From Acidimicrobiaceae bacterium (GTDB lineage Bacteria; Actinomycetota; Acidimicrobiia; Acidimicrobiales; RAAP-2), in the NCBI GenBank assembly GCA_947455165.1, contig CANGMP010000003.1, positions 1 through 64,000 on the forward strand: a stretch of DNA of 64,000 bases, written 5' to 3'. The position numbers were made by a program, and so were the translations under genes. The notes beneath the pieces were generated by a model. That model saw nothing but the letters and a program-made list of their open reading frames with translations. It did no database searches and was not told the DNA's origin. Position 1 is the stretch's first letter, and each line of letters starts with the position of its first letter. Positions 30,762 through 40,584 of the stretch are shown here, piece after piece.

Positions 30762-32176
30762 CCCAGAAGCGTGAGGGCCTCGCGGCCGGCCTGTCGGCCC
30801 GACCCGACACTGGCCGGAACCCCGACGCCGTCATAGGCCAAGCCGGCCAAGAGGACTCGGTGCGCTCGGGCGGCCGAGCGGGCCGCGTCAATCATCTCGC
30901 GGTGACCGACGTAGTACTGCGGCAACGCCTCGGGCCAGCGCTGCACGATACTTTCGCGCACCGGCCAGGCCCCGAAGAGCTGCACCATTTCGGCCGTGAC
31001 TCGACTCGTCACGTCAGAGTCGCTCATGGCCTGGGCCCGGCGGTCGTCGATGCGACCGGTGTGGACGCGAACGAGGACGTCGTCATCGTGGGCGAGGTGG
31101 GGCCACTTGCGATCGAGCAAGGTGACGGCCGTCGTGATCATCGAGTCGTCGCCGGCACGAAACGGTGTCTGGAGCGGAACGAGGACGCCGGTTCCCGTGT
31201 CGGGCAACGTCACGGTCGATCGACGTACGGCGAAGGTGACCATGGTGCTGCTGGCGCTCTCCATGAACTCCAACTCACGAAGTTCCGGTGAGAGTTGACC
31301 TAAGAGGCTTCCGGCGACCTGGGGTGGAGCGGCCACGATAACGACATCGGCCGGGGTGAGCGACGTGGCGGTCTCGACGGCCCAGACCCGTGGTTCGCGG
31401 GGTGTTGCGCGCAGCGAGGTGACGGGCTCACCGAGGTGAAAGACCACGCCGCGCTCGAGGAGACGCTCACGGAGTTGAGTCGGTAGGGAGCCGACACCGT
31501 GGCGCAGTGAGTAAAAGAGTGGCGCCGGAGTACTGGGCGGCGTACTGGGTTGGGGTGGTCGAATGGCCCGCATGAGCGAACCACCGCGCTCGGCCGCCCG
31601 GAGGAGTGCCGGGAAGACTTCGGCCGCACTAAGGGTGTCCACGCGGCCGGCCTGAATGCCCCCAATCATTGGCTCGATGAGTTCATCCACCAGGGCGTTC
31701 CCGAACTTGACTCGCAGAATGTCCCCAATGGACATGTCGCCACTGACGCGAAGTCGCTTGGGAAGGGTGAGATCGCGGAGAGCGCCGAGCTTGGCACGAC
31801 GAGAGAGGTGGGGGACGCTGCGCACTTGGGCCCAGCGAGTCGGCACGCCCAAGACCAGTCCCGTCGGAATCTTGTCGAGTGAACCGTCGAGATAGATCCA
31901 GGCGCCACTCGCGCCGATTGGCACGAGTTGATCGCCGAGCCCAAGCTCGTTGACAAAGGCCACGACTTCGCTACGGGTCGCGAGAAAGCCATCGGCTCCA
32001 AGGTCTATGGTTCGGCCGGCGAACTCCGTGGTGCGCAGTGCGCCGCCGTGGGTCGGGTCGGTGTCAAGGACTTGGACGTAGACATCGTTGGGTCCATCAA
32101 TGCCACCGGAGGCCTCCCAGGCTGCGGCCAGCCCGGCAATGCCACCTCCGACAATGACGACGGACCGACGACTCAC
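30752..32176 (-). CDS. hemY: Protoporphyrinogen/coproporphyrinogen oxidase (HemY/CgoX type)
   Basis: VVIVGGGIAGLAAAWEA FAD motif; FAGRTIDLGADGFLATRSEV; operon with hemH and hemE. Confidence 0.9.
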   Translation of the reverse strand: MSRRSVVIVGGGIAGLAAAWEASGGIDGPNDVYVQVLDTDPTHGGALRTTEFAGRTIDLGADGFLATRSEVVAFVNELGLGDQLVPIGASGAWIYLDGSLDKIPTGLVLGVPTRWAQVRSVPHLSRRAKLGALRDLTLPKRLRVSGDMSIGDILRVKFGNALVDELIEPMIGGIQAGRVDTLSAAEVFPALLRAAERGGSLMRAIRPPQPSTPPSTPAPLFYSLRHGVGSLPTQLRERLLERGVVFHLGEPVTSLRATPREPRVWAVETATSLTPADVVIVAAPPQVAGSLLGQLSPELRELEFMESASSTMVTFAVRRSTVTLPDTGTGVLVPLQTPFRAGDDSMITTAVTLLDRKWPHLAHDDDVLVRVHTGRIDDRRAQAMSDSDVTSRVTAEMVQLFGAWPVRESIVQRWPEALPQYYVGHREMIDAARSAARAHRVLLAGLAYDGVGVPASVGSGRQAGREALTLLGYR

Positions 32177-33078
32177 TGGTTCGCGAGCACCACGTCGGCC
32201 AAGAGGGAGATGAAGTCCTCAGCCGCGTTCAGTGACGCCGTACGCACGAGGTTGAGGCCAACTTCGTGGGCCACACCTTGAGCTTCGATGTCGATGTCAA
32301 ACAAGACTTCGAGGTGGTCTGAGACAAAGCCAATGGGGCACGAAACAATGTCGGTGAAGCCAGTGGCGGCTTTAGTGCGCAAGACGTCAAGGATGTCCGG
32401 TCCGAGCCACGGGTCCGGGGTCCGACCGGCCGACTGCCAGGCCAGGTCAAAGCTCGGCACGGCGGCCGCTTCGGCCACCGCAACGGCCGAAGCCCGCAGT
32501 TGCTCGGGGTAGGTATCGCCGACCAGCAAAATCTTCTCCGGTAGCGAGTGGGCGCTGAAGAGGACCTCGGTCGTGGCGTGGCGCTCGGTGGGAATCGTGG
32601 CCAGCGCCGCGTTGACGCGCTGGGCGGTGATGTCGACAAAACCGGGGAAGTCCCACCACGCACCAATGGCCGTGAACGCAATATCGCCGAGTGACGCGCG
32701 GGCTCGGTCCATGTACTGATCGGTGGACATTGTTGAGGCGTGAGGTGCCAGCACGATGCCGATCACTTTCGTAAAACCATCAGCGACAAACGTGGCCGCG
32801 GTCTCTTCGATCATCGGTGCCTCGTACTTCGAACCGAAGCGAACATCAAAGAGTCCTGGGGCGCGGGACTCGAGCGTGGCACGAATGCCCTCGACCTGAG
32901 CATCGGTGCGCTCGCGAAGTGGGCTGATGCCACCAATGGCGTCGTAACGGCGGGTCAGGTCGGCCAGCTGCTCGGCGGTCGGCGGCCGACCGTGACGGAT
33001 CCGGGTGTAGTAGGGCTCAATGGCTTCCGTCGAGGACGGGGTGCCGTAGGCCATTACGAGTACGCCAATCTTGCTCAT
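32173..33078 (-). CDS. hemH: Ferrochelatase (coproporphyrin ferrochelatase type)
   Basis: GVLVMAYGTPSSTEAIEPYYTRIRHGRPP; LFSAHSLPEKI; CPIGFVSDHLEVLFDID. Confidence 0.93.
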   Translation of the reverse strand: MSKIGVLVMAYGTPSSTEAIEPYYTRIRHGRPPTAEQLADLTRRYDAIGGISPLRERTDAQVEGIRATLESRAPGLFDVRFGSKYEAPMIEETAATFVADGFTKVIGIVLAPHASTMSTDQYMDRARASLGDIAFTAIGAWWDFPGFVDITAQRVNAALATIPTERHATTEVLFSAHSLPEKILLVGDTYPEQLRASAVAVAEAAAVPSFDLAWQSAGRTPDPWLGPDILDVLRTKAATGFTDIVSCPIGFVSDHLEVLFDIDIEAQGVAHEVGLNLVRTASLNAAEDFISLLADVVLANQ

Positions 33079-34112
33079 CGCACGCCGGCCTTTCCTTCTT
33101 CGTGAACAACGCGAACGACGGCCTCGAGAACGGCCGGGTCGGTCTCGGGCAACACGCCGTGACCGAGGTTGAAGATGTGACCGGCGCCACTGCCGGCGCG
33201 AGCCAGTACTTCGCGAGCGGCTTCGACGGCGAGTGCTTCGCCATTGAGGCAGCGGGCCGGGTCAAGGTTGCCCTGGACCGGGCGACCACCAACTCGACGC
33301 CGCCCCTCGTTGAGGTCGACGTGCCAGTCGATACCCATCACGTCGGTGTTGGCCGTAGCCATGAGGTCAAGGAGCTCGCCGGTGCCCACGCCAAACAAGA
33401 TGGTCGGCACGTTGAGATCGGCAACGCCTTCGAGTACGCGCTTCGTTGCCGGGAGGGCGTAGCGAACGTATTCGTCCCGGGTCAACGCACCGGCCCAGGA
33501 GTCAAAGAGCTGCAGGGCACGTGCGCCGTGTTCGACCTGGGCCCGAAGGAACGAGATTGTGATGGGCACAAGGTGATCCATCAGCGCATCAAAGAGCGCC
33601 GGGTCCGAGTGCATCATTCCCTTGATGACCCCGAAGGTGCGAGTGGGGGCACCCTCGACCAAGTAACTGGCCACGGTGAAGGGGGCACCGGCAAATCCAA
33701 TGAGGGGAGTGTTGAGCGGCGCGAGTTGCTCGACGACGAGGTCCACGGTTTTGGTGACGTGCGCAATGTCATCGGCCTCAAGCGGACGGAGGCGAGCCAG
33801 GTCGGCGCTGGAGGCGAAGGGCTGCGCCACAACGGGACCGCGACCGGGAACGACGTCGACGCCAAAGCCAATGGCCTCGACGGGAACGACGATGTCGGAG
33901 AACAAAATGGCCGCGTCGACGCCGTAACGACGGACGGGCTGCATGGTGACCTCGCAGGCGAGGGCCGGGTCGGCAATGGCGTCGAGAATCGACCCGCTAC
34001 CGCGCAGGGCGCGGTATTCGGGCAACGAGCGGCCGGCCTGGCGCATGAACCACACCGGAACGTGGTCTACCGACTCACCTCGGGCGGCCCGCAGGAAATT
34101 TGGCTCGGTCAT
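33075..34112 (-). CDS. hemE: Uroporphyrinogen decarboxylase
   Basis: PVWFMRQAGRSLPEYR; IGFAGAPFTVASYLVEG; NLDPARCLNG...IFNLGHGVLPETDP. Confidence 0.96.
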   Translation of the reverse strand: MTEPNFLRAARGESVDHVPVWFMRQAGRSLPEYRALRGSGSILDAIADPALACEVTMQPVRRYGVDAAILFSDIVVPVEAIGFGVDVVPGRGPVVAQPFASSADLARLRPLEADDIAHVTKTVDLVVEQLAPLNTPLIGFAGAPFTVASYLVEGAPTRTFGVIKGMMHSDPALFDALMDHLVPITISFLRAQVEHGARALQLFDSWAGALTRDEYVRYALPATKRVLEGVADLNVPTILFGVGTGELLDLMATANTDVMGIDWHVDLNEGRRRVGGRPVQGNLDPARCLNGEALAVEAAREVLARAGSGAGHIFNLGHGVLPETDPAVLEAVVRVVHEEGKAGVR

Positions 34113-34225
34113 TTATCCTCCTCGAACTGCCTCGTTATCGTACGGCGAAGTACCCCTGAGCCGCCCCGCCCCAACCCCTTTAGACTGGCTCATCTCGTAT
34201 TTGGGATAGACGGAAGCAGGCAGCC

Positions 34226-36532
34226 ATGCATGAGCGCGAAATTGCTGAGGAACAGGCGTTCCTCGAGTACGCGTACGAAGCGCACGCCCAAATGCTGGCC
34301 GACGCCGAACTGAGCCGTAAGCGCTACGCCGTCTCGGACGGGGTGCCCGGTGACCTGTCGGTCCGCGACGGCGCCATGGAGAACTTCCTGCGTCGCATCG
34401 ATCACCTCCAAATTGGCGACACGCCCCTCTTCTTCGGTCGACTTGATTTCTCGGCCACCAGCGCTAAGGGCGAGGCCTCCTATCGACTGGGTCGCGTTTC
34501 GATCGTCGACCTGCACCAGAACCAGTTGGTTATCGACTGGCGTGCGCCGGTGGCCGAAGCGTTCTATCGCGCCACGGCCATCGAGAACTTCGGCGTCACG
34601 CGCCGCCGCCACATCTCGATTCGCAGTCGCCAAGTTGTCTCGGTCGAAGACGAGTACCTCTCGGACGAGGGCGCCGAAATGGCCTACCCCGCATCAACGG
34701 CTGTCTCGATAAACGATGAGGGTTTGGTCGAAGGCGGTCTCGCGCTCGGCGGACCGGCGGCCTTGCTCGCGGCCCTCGGTCGAGCCCGCACCGGTCGTAT
34801 GGGTGACATCGTTGAGACGATTCAACGCGAACAAGACGAAATCATTCGAACCGAACTCAACACGATTTTGTTGGTGCAAGGTGGACCCGGCACCGGTAAG
34901 ACGGCCGTAGCCTTGCACCGCGCGGCCTACCTGCTCTACACCTATCGCGCCACGTTGGAGCGTCAGCGCGGCGTGCTGGTCGTTGGTCCGAACCCAGTCT
35001 TCATGGGCTACATCGGCAACGTGCTGCCTTCGCTCGGTGAGTCGGGCGTCACCTTGACTACCGTCACCGACCTGGTTCGTGGCGTGGCCGTTCGCGGGCG
35101 CGAGTCCGACGAGCTGGCCCAACTCAAGGGCGACATTCGGATGCGTGACGTCATCGCTCGGGCGCTCGCCACCCGCCAGCGTCCACTGCGCAAGGTCATG
35201 GATGTCCCCTACGGACGATTCATCCTGAAGGTCGACCCCGAGGAGACCAAGGCCATTGTTGATCGTGCTCGCCGACGTGGTGGCCAGCACAACCCTCGGC
35301 GTAGCGCCGTAGGTCGTGAACTCGCGAGGTCACTCGCCGATCAGTTCCGAACTCGTTCGGGCGTTACGGCCAGCGACTTAGACATCGATGATGTCGAAGG
35401 CGGTCTCGAAGACGCCATTCGTTCGACGACGGCTTTTAAGCAAGTGCTCCAGCGAATCTGGCCCCGCCTCACGGGCCAGGACTTGCTCCACGACCTCTTT
35501 GGTGCCGAAGCCCTTTTGCGAGTGGCCGCTCGCGACATCTTGAACGACGACGAAATCGCGATGCTGGTACGACCCCGTTCAGCGTCAATGGCCGACATCC
35601 CCTGGACCGACGCAGACCTCGCGCTCATTGACGAGGCCCGCGTACTCCTCGGTCCCCGCAAGAAGCCCCGCGGACTCTCTCGCGTCGTCGACAGCGAGCT
35701 CACGCTCGAGGATGTCGATCAACTGCCCGATCACCACCGTGAAGCGGCACTGCGTGAGCGCTCCGTCGTAACCCGGGTCGTCGAGCGCGACTTTGACGAG
35801 GCTGAATTCGTTAAGTACGGCCACATCGTGGTCGATGAAGCCCAAGACCTCTCGGCCATGCAGCTGCGCGTTATCGCTCGTCGAAACGAGACGGGTTCGA
35901 TGACCATCGTCGGCGACATGGCTCAGGCCACAACCGCGGCCGCGTCGGCGTCGTGGGACGCCACCATCGAGATCTTGTCGCCGCTGAAGAAGCCGACGCG
36001 GGTGGACCTCTCCGTGAGTTACCGCACCCCCGAGGAAGTCTTGGAGTTCGCCGCGCCGACGCTGCATGCCGCAATGCCCAATCTTGACCCTCCGGTACCG
36101 GTGCGCCGGGCTGGTGCGACGCCGAGAACGGTGTCGAGCGGCTTCGACGAGTTCGGTCCCGTCCTCGCCTCGGTCGTGCGCGAAGAGCTCGCCGCGGTCA
36201 TCGGAGGACGCATCGCCGTTGTCGTTACCACCACCCGCGTGGGAGAAATTGTTGAGACGCTCCAGCGCAACGGCGTCATTGCCGTTGACCCGAGCGTTGA
36301 CATGGAGGTGGGTTTGGCAGCGGAGGTAGTGGTAATTGCCGCCGAGTCGGCGAATGGCTTGGAATTTGACGGAATTGTCGTGGTGGAGCCATCGCAGATT
36401 GCCAGTCGGGGGAGCCGTTCCGGCGACATTACGCCTCGCGGTCTGCGGACGTTGTACGTCTCGCTGACCCGTCCGACGCGACGGCTAGCCGTCGTTCACA
36501 CCCTCGATTTACCACCGAGTCTTCGCTTCTAG
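34226..36532 (+). CDS. HelD/UvrD-like superfamily 1 helicase (RNA polymerase recycling motor ATPase family)
   Basis: Walker A VQGGPGTGKTAVALHRAAYLLYTYR; VVDEAQDLSAMQLRVIARR; N-terminal coiled coil plus IVDLHQNQLVIDWRAPVAEAFYRAT. Confidence 0.87.
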   Translation: MHEREIAEEQAFLEYAYEAHAQMLADAELSRKRYAVSDGVPGDLSVRDGAMENFLRRIDHLQIGDTPLFFGRLDFSATSAKGEASYRLGRVSIVDLHQNQLVIDWRAPVAEAFYRATAIENFGVTRRRHISIRSRQVVSVEDEYLSDEGAEMAYPASTAVSINDEGLVEGGLALGGPAALLAALGRARTGRMGDIVETIQREQDEIIRTELNTILLVQGGPGTGKTAVALHRAAYLLYTYRATLERQRGVLVVGPNPVFMGYIGNVLPSLGESGVTLTTVTDLVRGVAVRGRESDELAQLKGDIRMRDVIARALATRQRPLRKVMDVPYGRFILKVDPEETKAIVDRARRRGGQHNPRRSAVGRELARSLADQFRTRSGVTASDLDIDDVEGGLEDAIRSTTAFKQVLQRIWPRLTGQDLLHDLFGAEALLRVAARDILNDDEIAMLVRPRSASMADIPWTDADLALIDEARVLLGPRKKPRGLSRVVDSELTLEDVDQLPDHHREAALRERSVVTRVVERDFDEAEFVKYGHIVVDEAQDLSAMQLRVIARRNETGSMTIVGDMAQATTAAASASWDATIEILSPLKKPTRVDLSVSYRTPEEVLEFAAPTLHAAMPNLDPPVPVRRAGATPRTVSSGFDEFGPVLASVVREELAAVIGGRIAVVVTTTRVGEIVETLQRNGVIAVDPSVDMEVGLAAEVVVIAAESANGLEFDGIVVVEPSQIASRGSRSGDITPRGLRTLYVSLTRPTRRLAVVHTLDLPPSLRF

Positions 36533-36590
36533 AGAACGGTCTCGTCACAAATGTGGCGAAGTGACCCTGATTTCTATTAGAACTTATGTC

Positions 36591-37187
36591 GTGAGTCAGG
36601 CAACTTCCCCCCTGGGCCTGGTGAAGCAGGACAAGATCGTGCACGATCGTCCACCGATGCTGGCCATCGGTGTGATGATTTGGCTCGGTTCAGAGTTGAT
36701 GTTCTTCTCTGGTCTCTTCGCCGCGCTGTTTACTATCCGTGCACACGTCCCCGTTTGGCCGCCCACCGGCACCAAACTCGACACGTTGCAAGCGGGCATC
36801 TTCACGATCATCCTCGTGGCGTCCTCCTTCACCATGCAGTGGGCGGTGTGGCTCGTTGAGCACCGCCAGCGCGCCAAGGCGAAGCTCTGGGTCGTCATCA
36901 CGATCGTCATGGGTGCTGTCTTTGTCGGCAATCAGATCTACGAATGGATCAACCTCGAAACCCGTTGGTACACCAACTCGTACGGTTCGGTCTTCTACAT
37001 CACCACCGGACTCCACGGCCTCCACGTGTTCCTCGGCCTCGTCGCCATGGGACTCTTGATGTACCGCATGAAGGGTCGCACAGGCGACGCCGGTGAGTTG
37101 GCCGCCTTCCAGGGCGTGTCGTACTACTGGCACTTCGTTGACGTCATCTGGGTGGGTCTCTACTCGGCCCTCTTCCTTCTTAAGTAG
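36591..37187 (+). CDS. ctaE: Cytochrome c oxidase subunit III
   Basis: MLAIGVMIWLGSELMFFSGLFAALFTIRA; TTGLHGLHVFLGLVAMGLLMYRM; YYWHFVDVIWVGLYSALFLLK. GTG at 36591 preferred over the ORF-track start 36561. Confidence 0.92.
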   Translation: MSQATSPLGLVKQDKIVHDRPPMLAIGVMIWLGSELMFFSGLFAALFTIRAHVPVWPPTGTKLDTLQAGIFTIILVASSFTMQWAVWLVEHRQRAKAKLWVVITIVMGAVFVGNQIYEWINLETRWYTNSYGSVFYITTGLHGLHVFLGLVAMGLLMYRMKGRTGDAGELAAFQGVSYYWHFVDVIWVGLYSALFLLK

Positions 37188-37193
37188 GCGACT

Positions 37194-38123
37194 ATGAACG
37201 CAACTTTCCCATCACTCCGTCGAAGCATTGCCGCGATGTTTGTGCTCTGTCTCGGAACTTTTTCAATCTTCACGTCGTCCGCCCACGCCGAGGACGAAGT
37301 CGGCGTCACTAGCTCGAATGTGAACACGAAGTCGAACATCGGTCAGCCCTCAGCGACGAACACGACTCGTGATGCCAACGGCAACATCGTGCAGTACGGC
37401 AGCGACGCCATCACCTACCAGTCACCCTCCAAGGTCACGGGTAAGACGGCCGCAGAGCTGCAGGCCATTGGCCGCGCCCTCTACATGGAGAACTGCGCCT
37501 CGTGCCACGGCCTCAAGGCCGACGGCGTGCTCGCCAAGGGCAACCCCGAGGCCTATCCTTCGCTGCTCGGTCTTGGGCCAGCAGTTATCGACTTTTGGAT
37601 CTCGTCCGGCCGCATGCCGGCCGCTGACCCTACGGTCATTCAGGCTGCTCGTAAACCCTCGCGTCTGAGCCGTGCTCAGAGCCTCGCCATTTCGGCCTGG
37701 GTTAGCTCATTGGGTGACGGGTACCCGTACATCCCAAAGGTCAACTCCAAGGACGCCAGCCTTTCGAGTGGCCTCAGCCTCTTTGCGCTGAACTGCGCCG
37801 CGTGCCACACCATCACCGGTGGTGGTGACGCTTTGGCCCTTGGCACCTACGCCCCGTCGTTGCAGAACTCGGCCATCACGGCCACGCAGATTGCTGTGGC
37901 CATCCGCTCAGGTCCCGGCAACATGCCGAACTTCGGCAGCAGTTTGACCGACCAGCAGGTCGCCGACATCGTTAAGTACGTCAAGAGTGACATCCAAAAC
38001 CCGAACAACATCGGTGGCGCCGGCCTCGGTGGTCTCGGACCGGTGGCAGAAGGATTTGTTGCGCTGGCTTTGGGTATCGGCATCTTGGCCCTCGCCGCAT
38101 TCTGGGTAGGAGACCGCCAGTGA
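37194..38123 (+). CDS. qcrC: Cytochrome bc1 complex diheme cytochrome c subunit
   Basis: Two CxxCH hemes (CASCHG, CAACHT), signal/TM N-terminus, C-terminal TM; upstream of qcrA. Confidence 0.92.
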   Translation: MNATFPSLRRSIAAMFVLCLGTFSIFTSSAHAEDEVGVTSSNVNTKSNIGQPSATNTTRDANGNIVQYGSDAITYQSPSKVTGKTAAELQAIGRALYMENCASCHGLKADGVLAKGNPEAYPSLLGLGPAVIDFWISSGRMPAADPTVIQAARKPSRLSRAQSLAISAWVSSLGDGYPYIPKVNSKDASLSSGLSLFALNCAACHTITGGGDALALGTYAPSLQNSAITATQIAVAIRSGPGNMPNFGSSLTDQQVADIVKYVKSDIQNPNNIGGAGLGGLGPVAEGFVALALGIGILALAAFWVGDRQ

Positions 38124-39058
38124 GCACGACTGAAGAACACCGCACTCCCGTCTCGCTTTCGAGCGTGACGGCCGACTCCCCGCACATGCAGCCCGCCGCT
38201 CGCAACCCTGAGCGCGTCGAGCGCTGGACGGCAGTACTGCTACTGCTGGGCCTTCTCGGCTTCATCGGGTTTGGCTGGGCCTACTGGGTCGACGCCACGC
38301 CGTGGATCCTCGGTGCCACCATGGGCGCCGGGTTTAGCTTCGTTGGTATTGCCGTCGTTGCGTGGGGTAAGTACCTCATGCCCAAGGGGCCTTTCGTTGA
38401 AGAACGTCACGACCTGCGCAGCAGCGATGCGGAGCGCGAAGCATTCGCCGCCGCAATCACTCAGCGCGGCGGTGGCGTCATCAAGCGTCGCCCAATGCTC
38501 GGTGCGTTGCTTGGCGGAGGCCTCGGTGTGTTTGGCATCGTGGCACTCTTCCCGTTGCTTCGCTCCTTGGGACCCCTTCCCGGCAAGACGCTCGAGCGCA
38601 CTGACTGGAAGAAGGGCTCGTACCTCGTTACCCAGGACGGCCGTCGCGTTCACGTCGATGACTTCCTGATCAACGAAGTCGCCACGGTCTTCCCCGAAGG
38701 CTTCGAGGAGACCGAGAACGGCCAGGCCGTCGACCAGACGATCATCATTCGACTCGACACCGAAGACTTTGTGACGAAGAAGGGTCGCGAGTCATGGGGT
38801 CCCGCTGGTTACGTGGCCTACTCCAAGCTCTGCAGCCACCTCGGTTGCCCCGTGGGTCTCTACGAGCAGTCGTTGCAGTTGCTCGTCTGCCCGTGCCACC
38901 AGTCGATGTTTGACGTGACCATTGGTGCTCAGCCGAACTTCGGTCCGGCACCTCGTCCGTTGCCTCAGTTGCCGCTCTTTGTTGACAAGGACGGCTACCT
39001 CCGTAGTCAGAGCGACTACCTCGAACCCGTTGGCCCTGGATATTGGGAGCGTTCATGA
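38120..39058 (+). CDS. qcrA: Cytochrome bc1 complex Rieske iron-sulfur subunit
   Basis: Rieske motif CSHLGCPVGLYEQSLQLLVCPCHQSMFDV; multiple N-terminal TMs. Confidence 0.94.
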   Translation: MSTTEEHRTPVSLSSVTADSPHMQPAARNPERVERWTAVLLLLGLLGFIGFGWAYWVDATPWILGATMGAGFSFVGIAVVAWGKYLMPKGPFVEERHDLRSSDAEREAFAAAITQRGGGVIKRRPMLGALLGGGLGVFGIVALFPLLRSLGPLPGKTLERTDWKKGSYLVTQDGRRVHVDDFLINEVATVFPEGFEETENGQAVDQTIIIRLDTEDFVTKKGRESWGPAGYVAYSKLCSHLGCPVGLYEQSLQLLVCPCHQSMFDVTIGAQPNFGPAPRPLPQLPLFVDKDGYLRSQSDYLEPVGPGYWERS

Positions 39059-40581
39059 GTGATGTAAAGACGAAGCGGACCGCCAAGGCGGCTCTGGGGC
39101 CGTACGGCAAGGTCGGTCACGTACTCAACGAGCTCGACGACCGCGTTGGCGCAGCCAAGGCTCGTAACTTCCTCGACAAGATCTTCCCCGACCACTGGTC
39201 GTTCATGCTCGGTGAGATCGCCCTCTACTCGTTTGTCATCGTGCTCGCTACCGGTGTCTTCTTGACCCTGTACTACGTGCCGAGCCAGACGCTCGTTACC
39301 TACCGTGGTTCGTACGCGCCGCTCTACGGAGTCAAGGTGACCCAGGCCTACGCCTCGTCGATTGACTTGACGTTTGCGGTTCGTGGCGGTCTCTTGATGC
39401 GCCAAATGCACCACTGGGCCTGTGACATCTTCATTGGTGCCATGGTCGTACACATGGCTCGAGTGTTCTTCACGGGTGCCTTCCGCAAGCCTCGCGAGCT
39501 CAACTACTCGATCGGAACGACGTTGCTGACTCTCGGCATCGTCAACGGATTCCTCGGCTACTCGCTGCCCGACGACTTGGTCTCGGGAACCGGTATTCGA
39601 ATTGCTTACTCAATTCTTGAGTCGGTCCCGGTCGTGGGAACGTATCTGGCCTTCTTTATCTTCGGTGGCAACTTCCCCGGAACAGCTGTTATTCCGCGGT
39701 TCTTCATCATCCACGTGTTGCTGGTCCCCGGCATCATCATGGGAATGGTCGGCGCCCACCTGTTCTTGTTAGTTCGCCAGAAGCACACCCAGTTCCCTGG
39801 CCCCGGCCGCACGGAAAAGAACGTTGTCGGTACGCCGATGTTCCCCGTCTTTATGGGCAAGACCACTGGCTACCTCTTCATCGTGGCCGGCGTCACTGCT
39901 CTGCTCGGTGCCTTCGCCCAGATCAACCCGATCTGGCTGTTTGGCCCTTACGACGCCGCGAAGATTTCCTACGCCGTGCAGCCTGACTGGTACATGGGAT
40001 TCTTGGACGGTGCTCTCCGCATCGCACCGGCGTGGCAGACGAATAACTTCGGCCACACGATTCCATGGGAAGTGACGTTCCCGGCGCTGATCTTGCCGGG
40101 CATCATCTTCGGTATTGCCTACGCCTGGCCCGCCCTTGAGCGCAAGATCACTGGCGATAACGAGTTGCACAACTTGCTCGACCGACCCAGTGAGGTGCCT
40201 GTGCGTACCGCCGCTGGTGCCGCCGTGCTGTCACTTGTGATCTGGCTCTTCATCGCCAGCTCGACTGACGTCATTGCGAACTTCGCCCACCTGTCGCTGA
40301 ACTCCGTTCTGTGGTTCATGCGTATCTCCACATTCTTTGTGCCGATCATCACCTACGTCATCACGTTGAAGATCTGTCAGGAAATGAATGAGGCCGATGG
40401 CGCCGGACGTCGCAAGACTCCGAACCTCGTGACCCGTACGAGCGAGGGTGAATACATCGCCACCGCCGCTCCAGTTCACGAAGAGTTCGCCCACCACGAA
40501 GAGGTTGCCGTGCCGGTTCCGACCTTCATTGTGGACGAGCCCGCTTCTGAGACTGACGGTGTCCGCACTGTAGAGCGTTAA
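39055..40581 (+). CDS. qcrB: Cytochrome bc1 complex cytochrome b subunit
   Basis: ATG at 39055; HHWACDIFIGAMVVHMARVFFTGAFRKPRELNY; GFLGYSLPDDLVSGTGIRIAYSI. Confidence 0.95.
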   Translation: MSDVKTKRTAKAALGPYGKVGHVLNELDDRVGAAKARNFLDKIFPDHWSFMLGEIALYSFVIVLATGVFLTLYYVPSQTLVTYRGSYAPLYGVKVTQAYASSIDLTFAVRGGLLMRQMHHWACDIFIGAMVVHMARVFFTGAFRKPRELNYSIGTTLLTLGIVNGFLGYSLPDDLVSGTGIRIAYSILESVPVVGTYLAFFIFGGNFPGTAVIPRFFIIHVLLVPGIIMGMVGAHLFLLVRQKHTQFPGPGRTEKNVVGTPMFPVFMGKTTGYLFIVAGVTALLGAFAQINPIWLFGPYDAAKISYAVQPDWYMGFLDGALRIAPAWQTNNFGHTIPWEVTFPALILPGIIFGIAYAWPALERKITGDNELHNLLDRPSEVPVRTAAGAAVLSLVIWLFIASSTDVIANFAHLSLNSVLWFMRISTFFVPIITYVITLKICQEMNEADGAGRRKTPNLVTRTSEGEYIATAAPVHEEFAHHEEVAVPVPTFIVDEPASETDGVRTVER

Positions 40582-40584
40582 GCC

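Noticed and set aside
34113-34225. Rifamycin-associated element upstream of the HelD-like gene
   Set aside because: No GGGGCTTGCGCAAGCCCC-like dyad is present, so rifamycin-inducible HelR function is not supported.
33102-34313. 403-aa plus-strand ORF
   Set aside because: Antisense to hemE and overlapping the helD start; low-complexity shadow ORF, whereas hemE is unambiguous.
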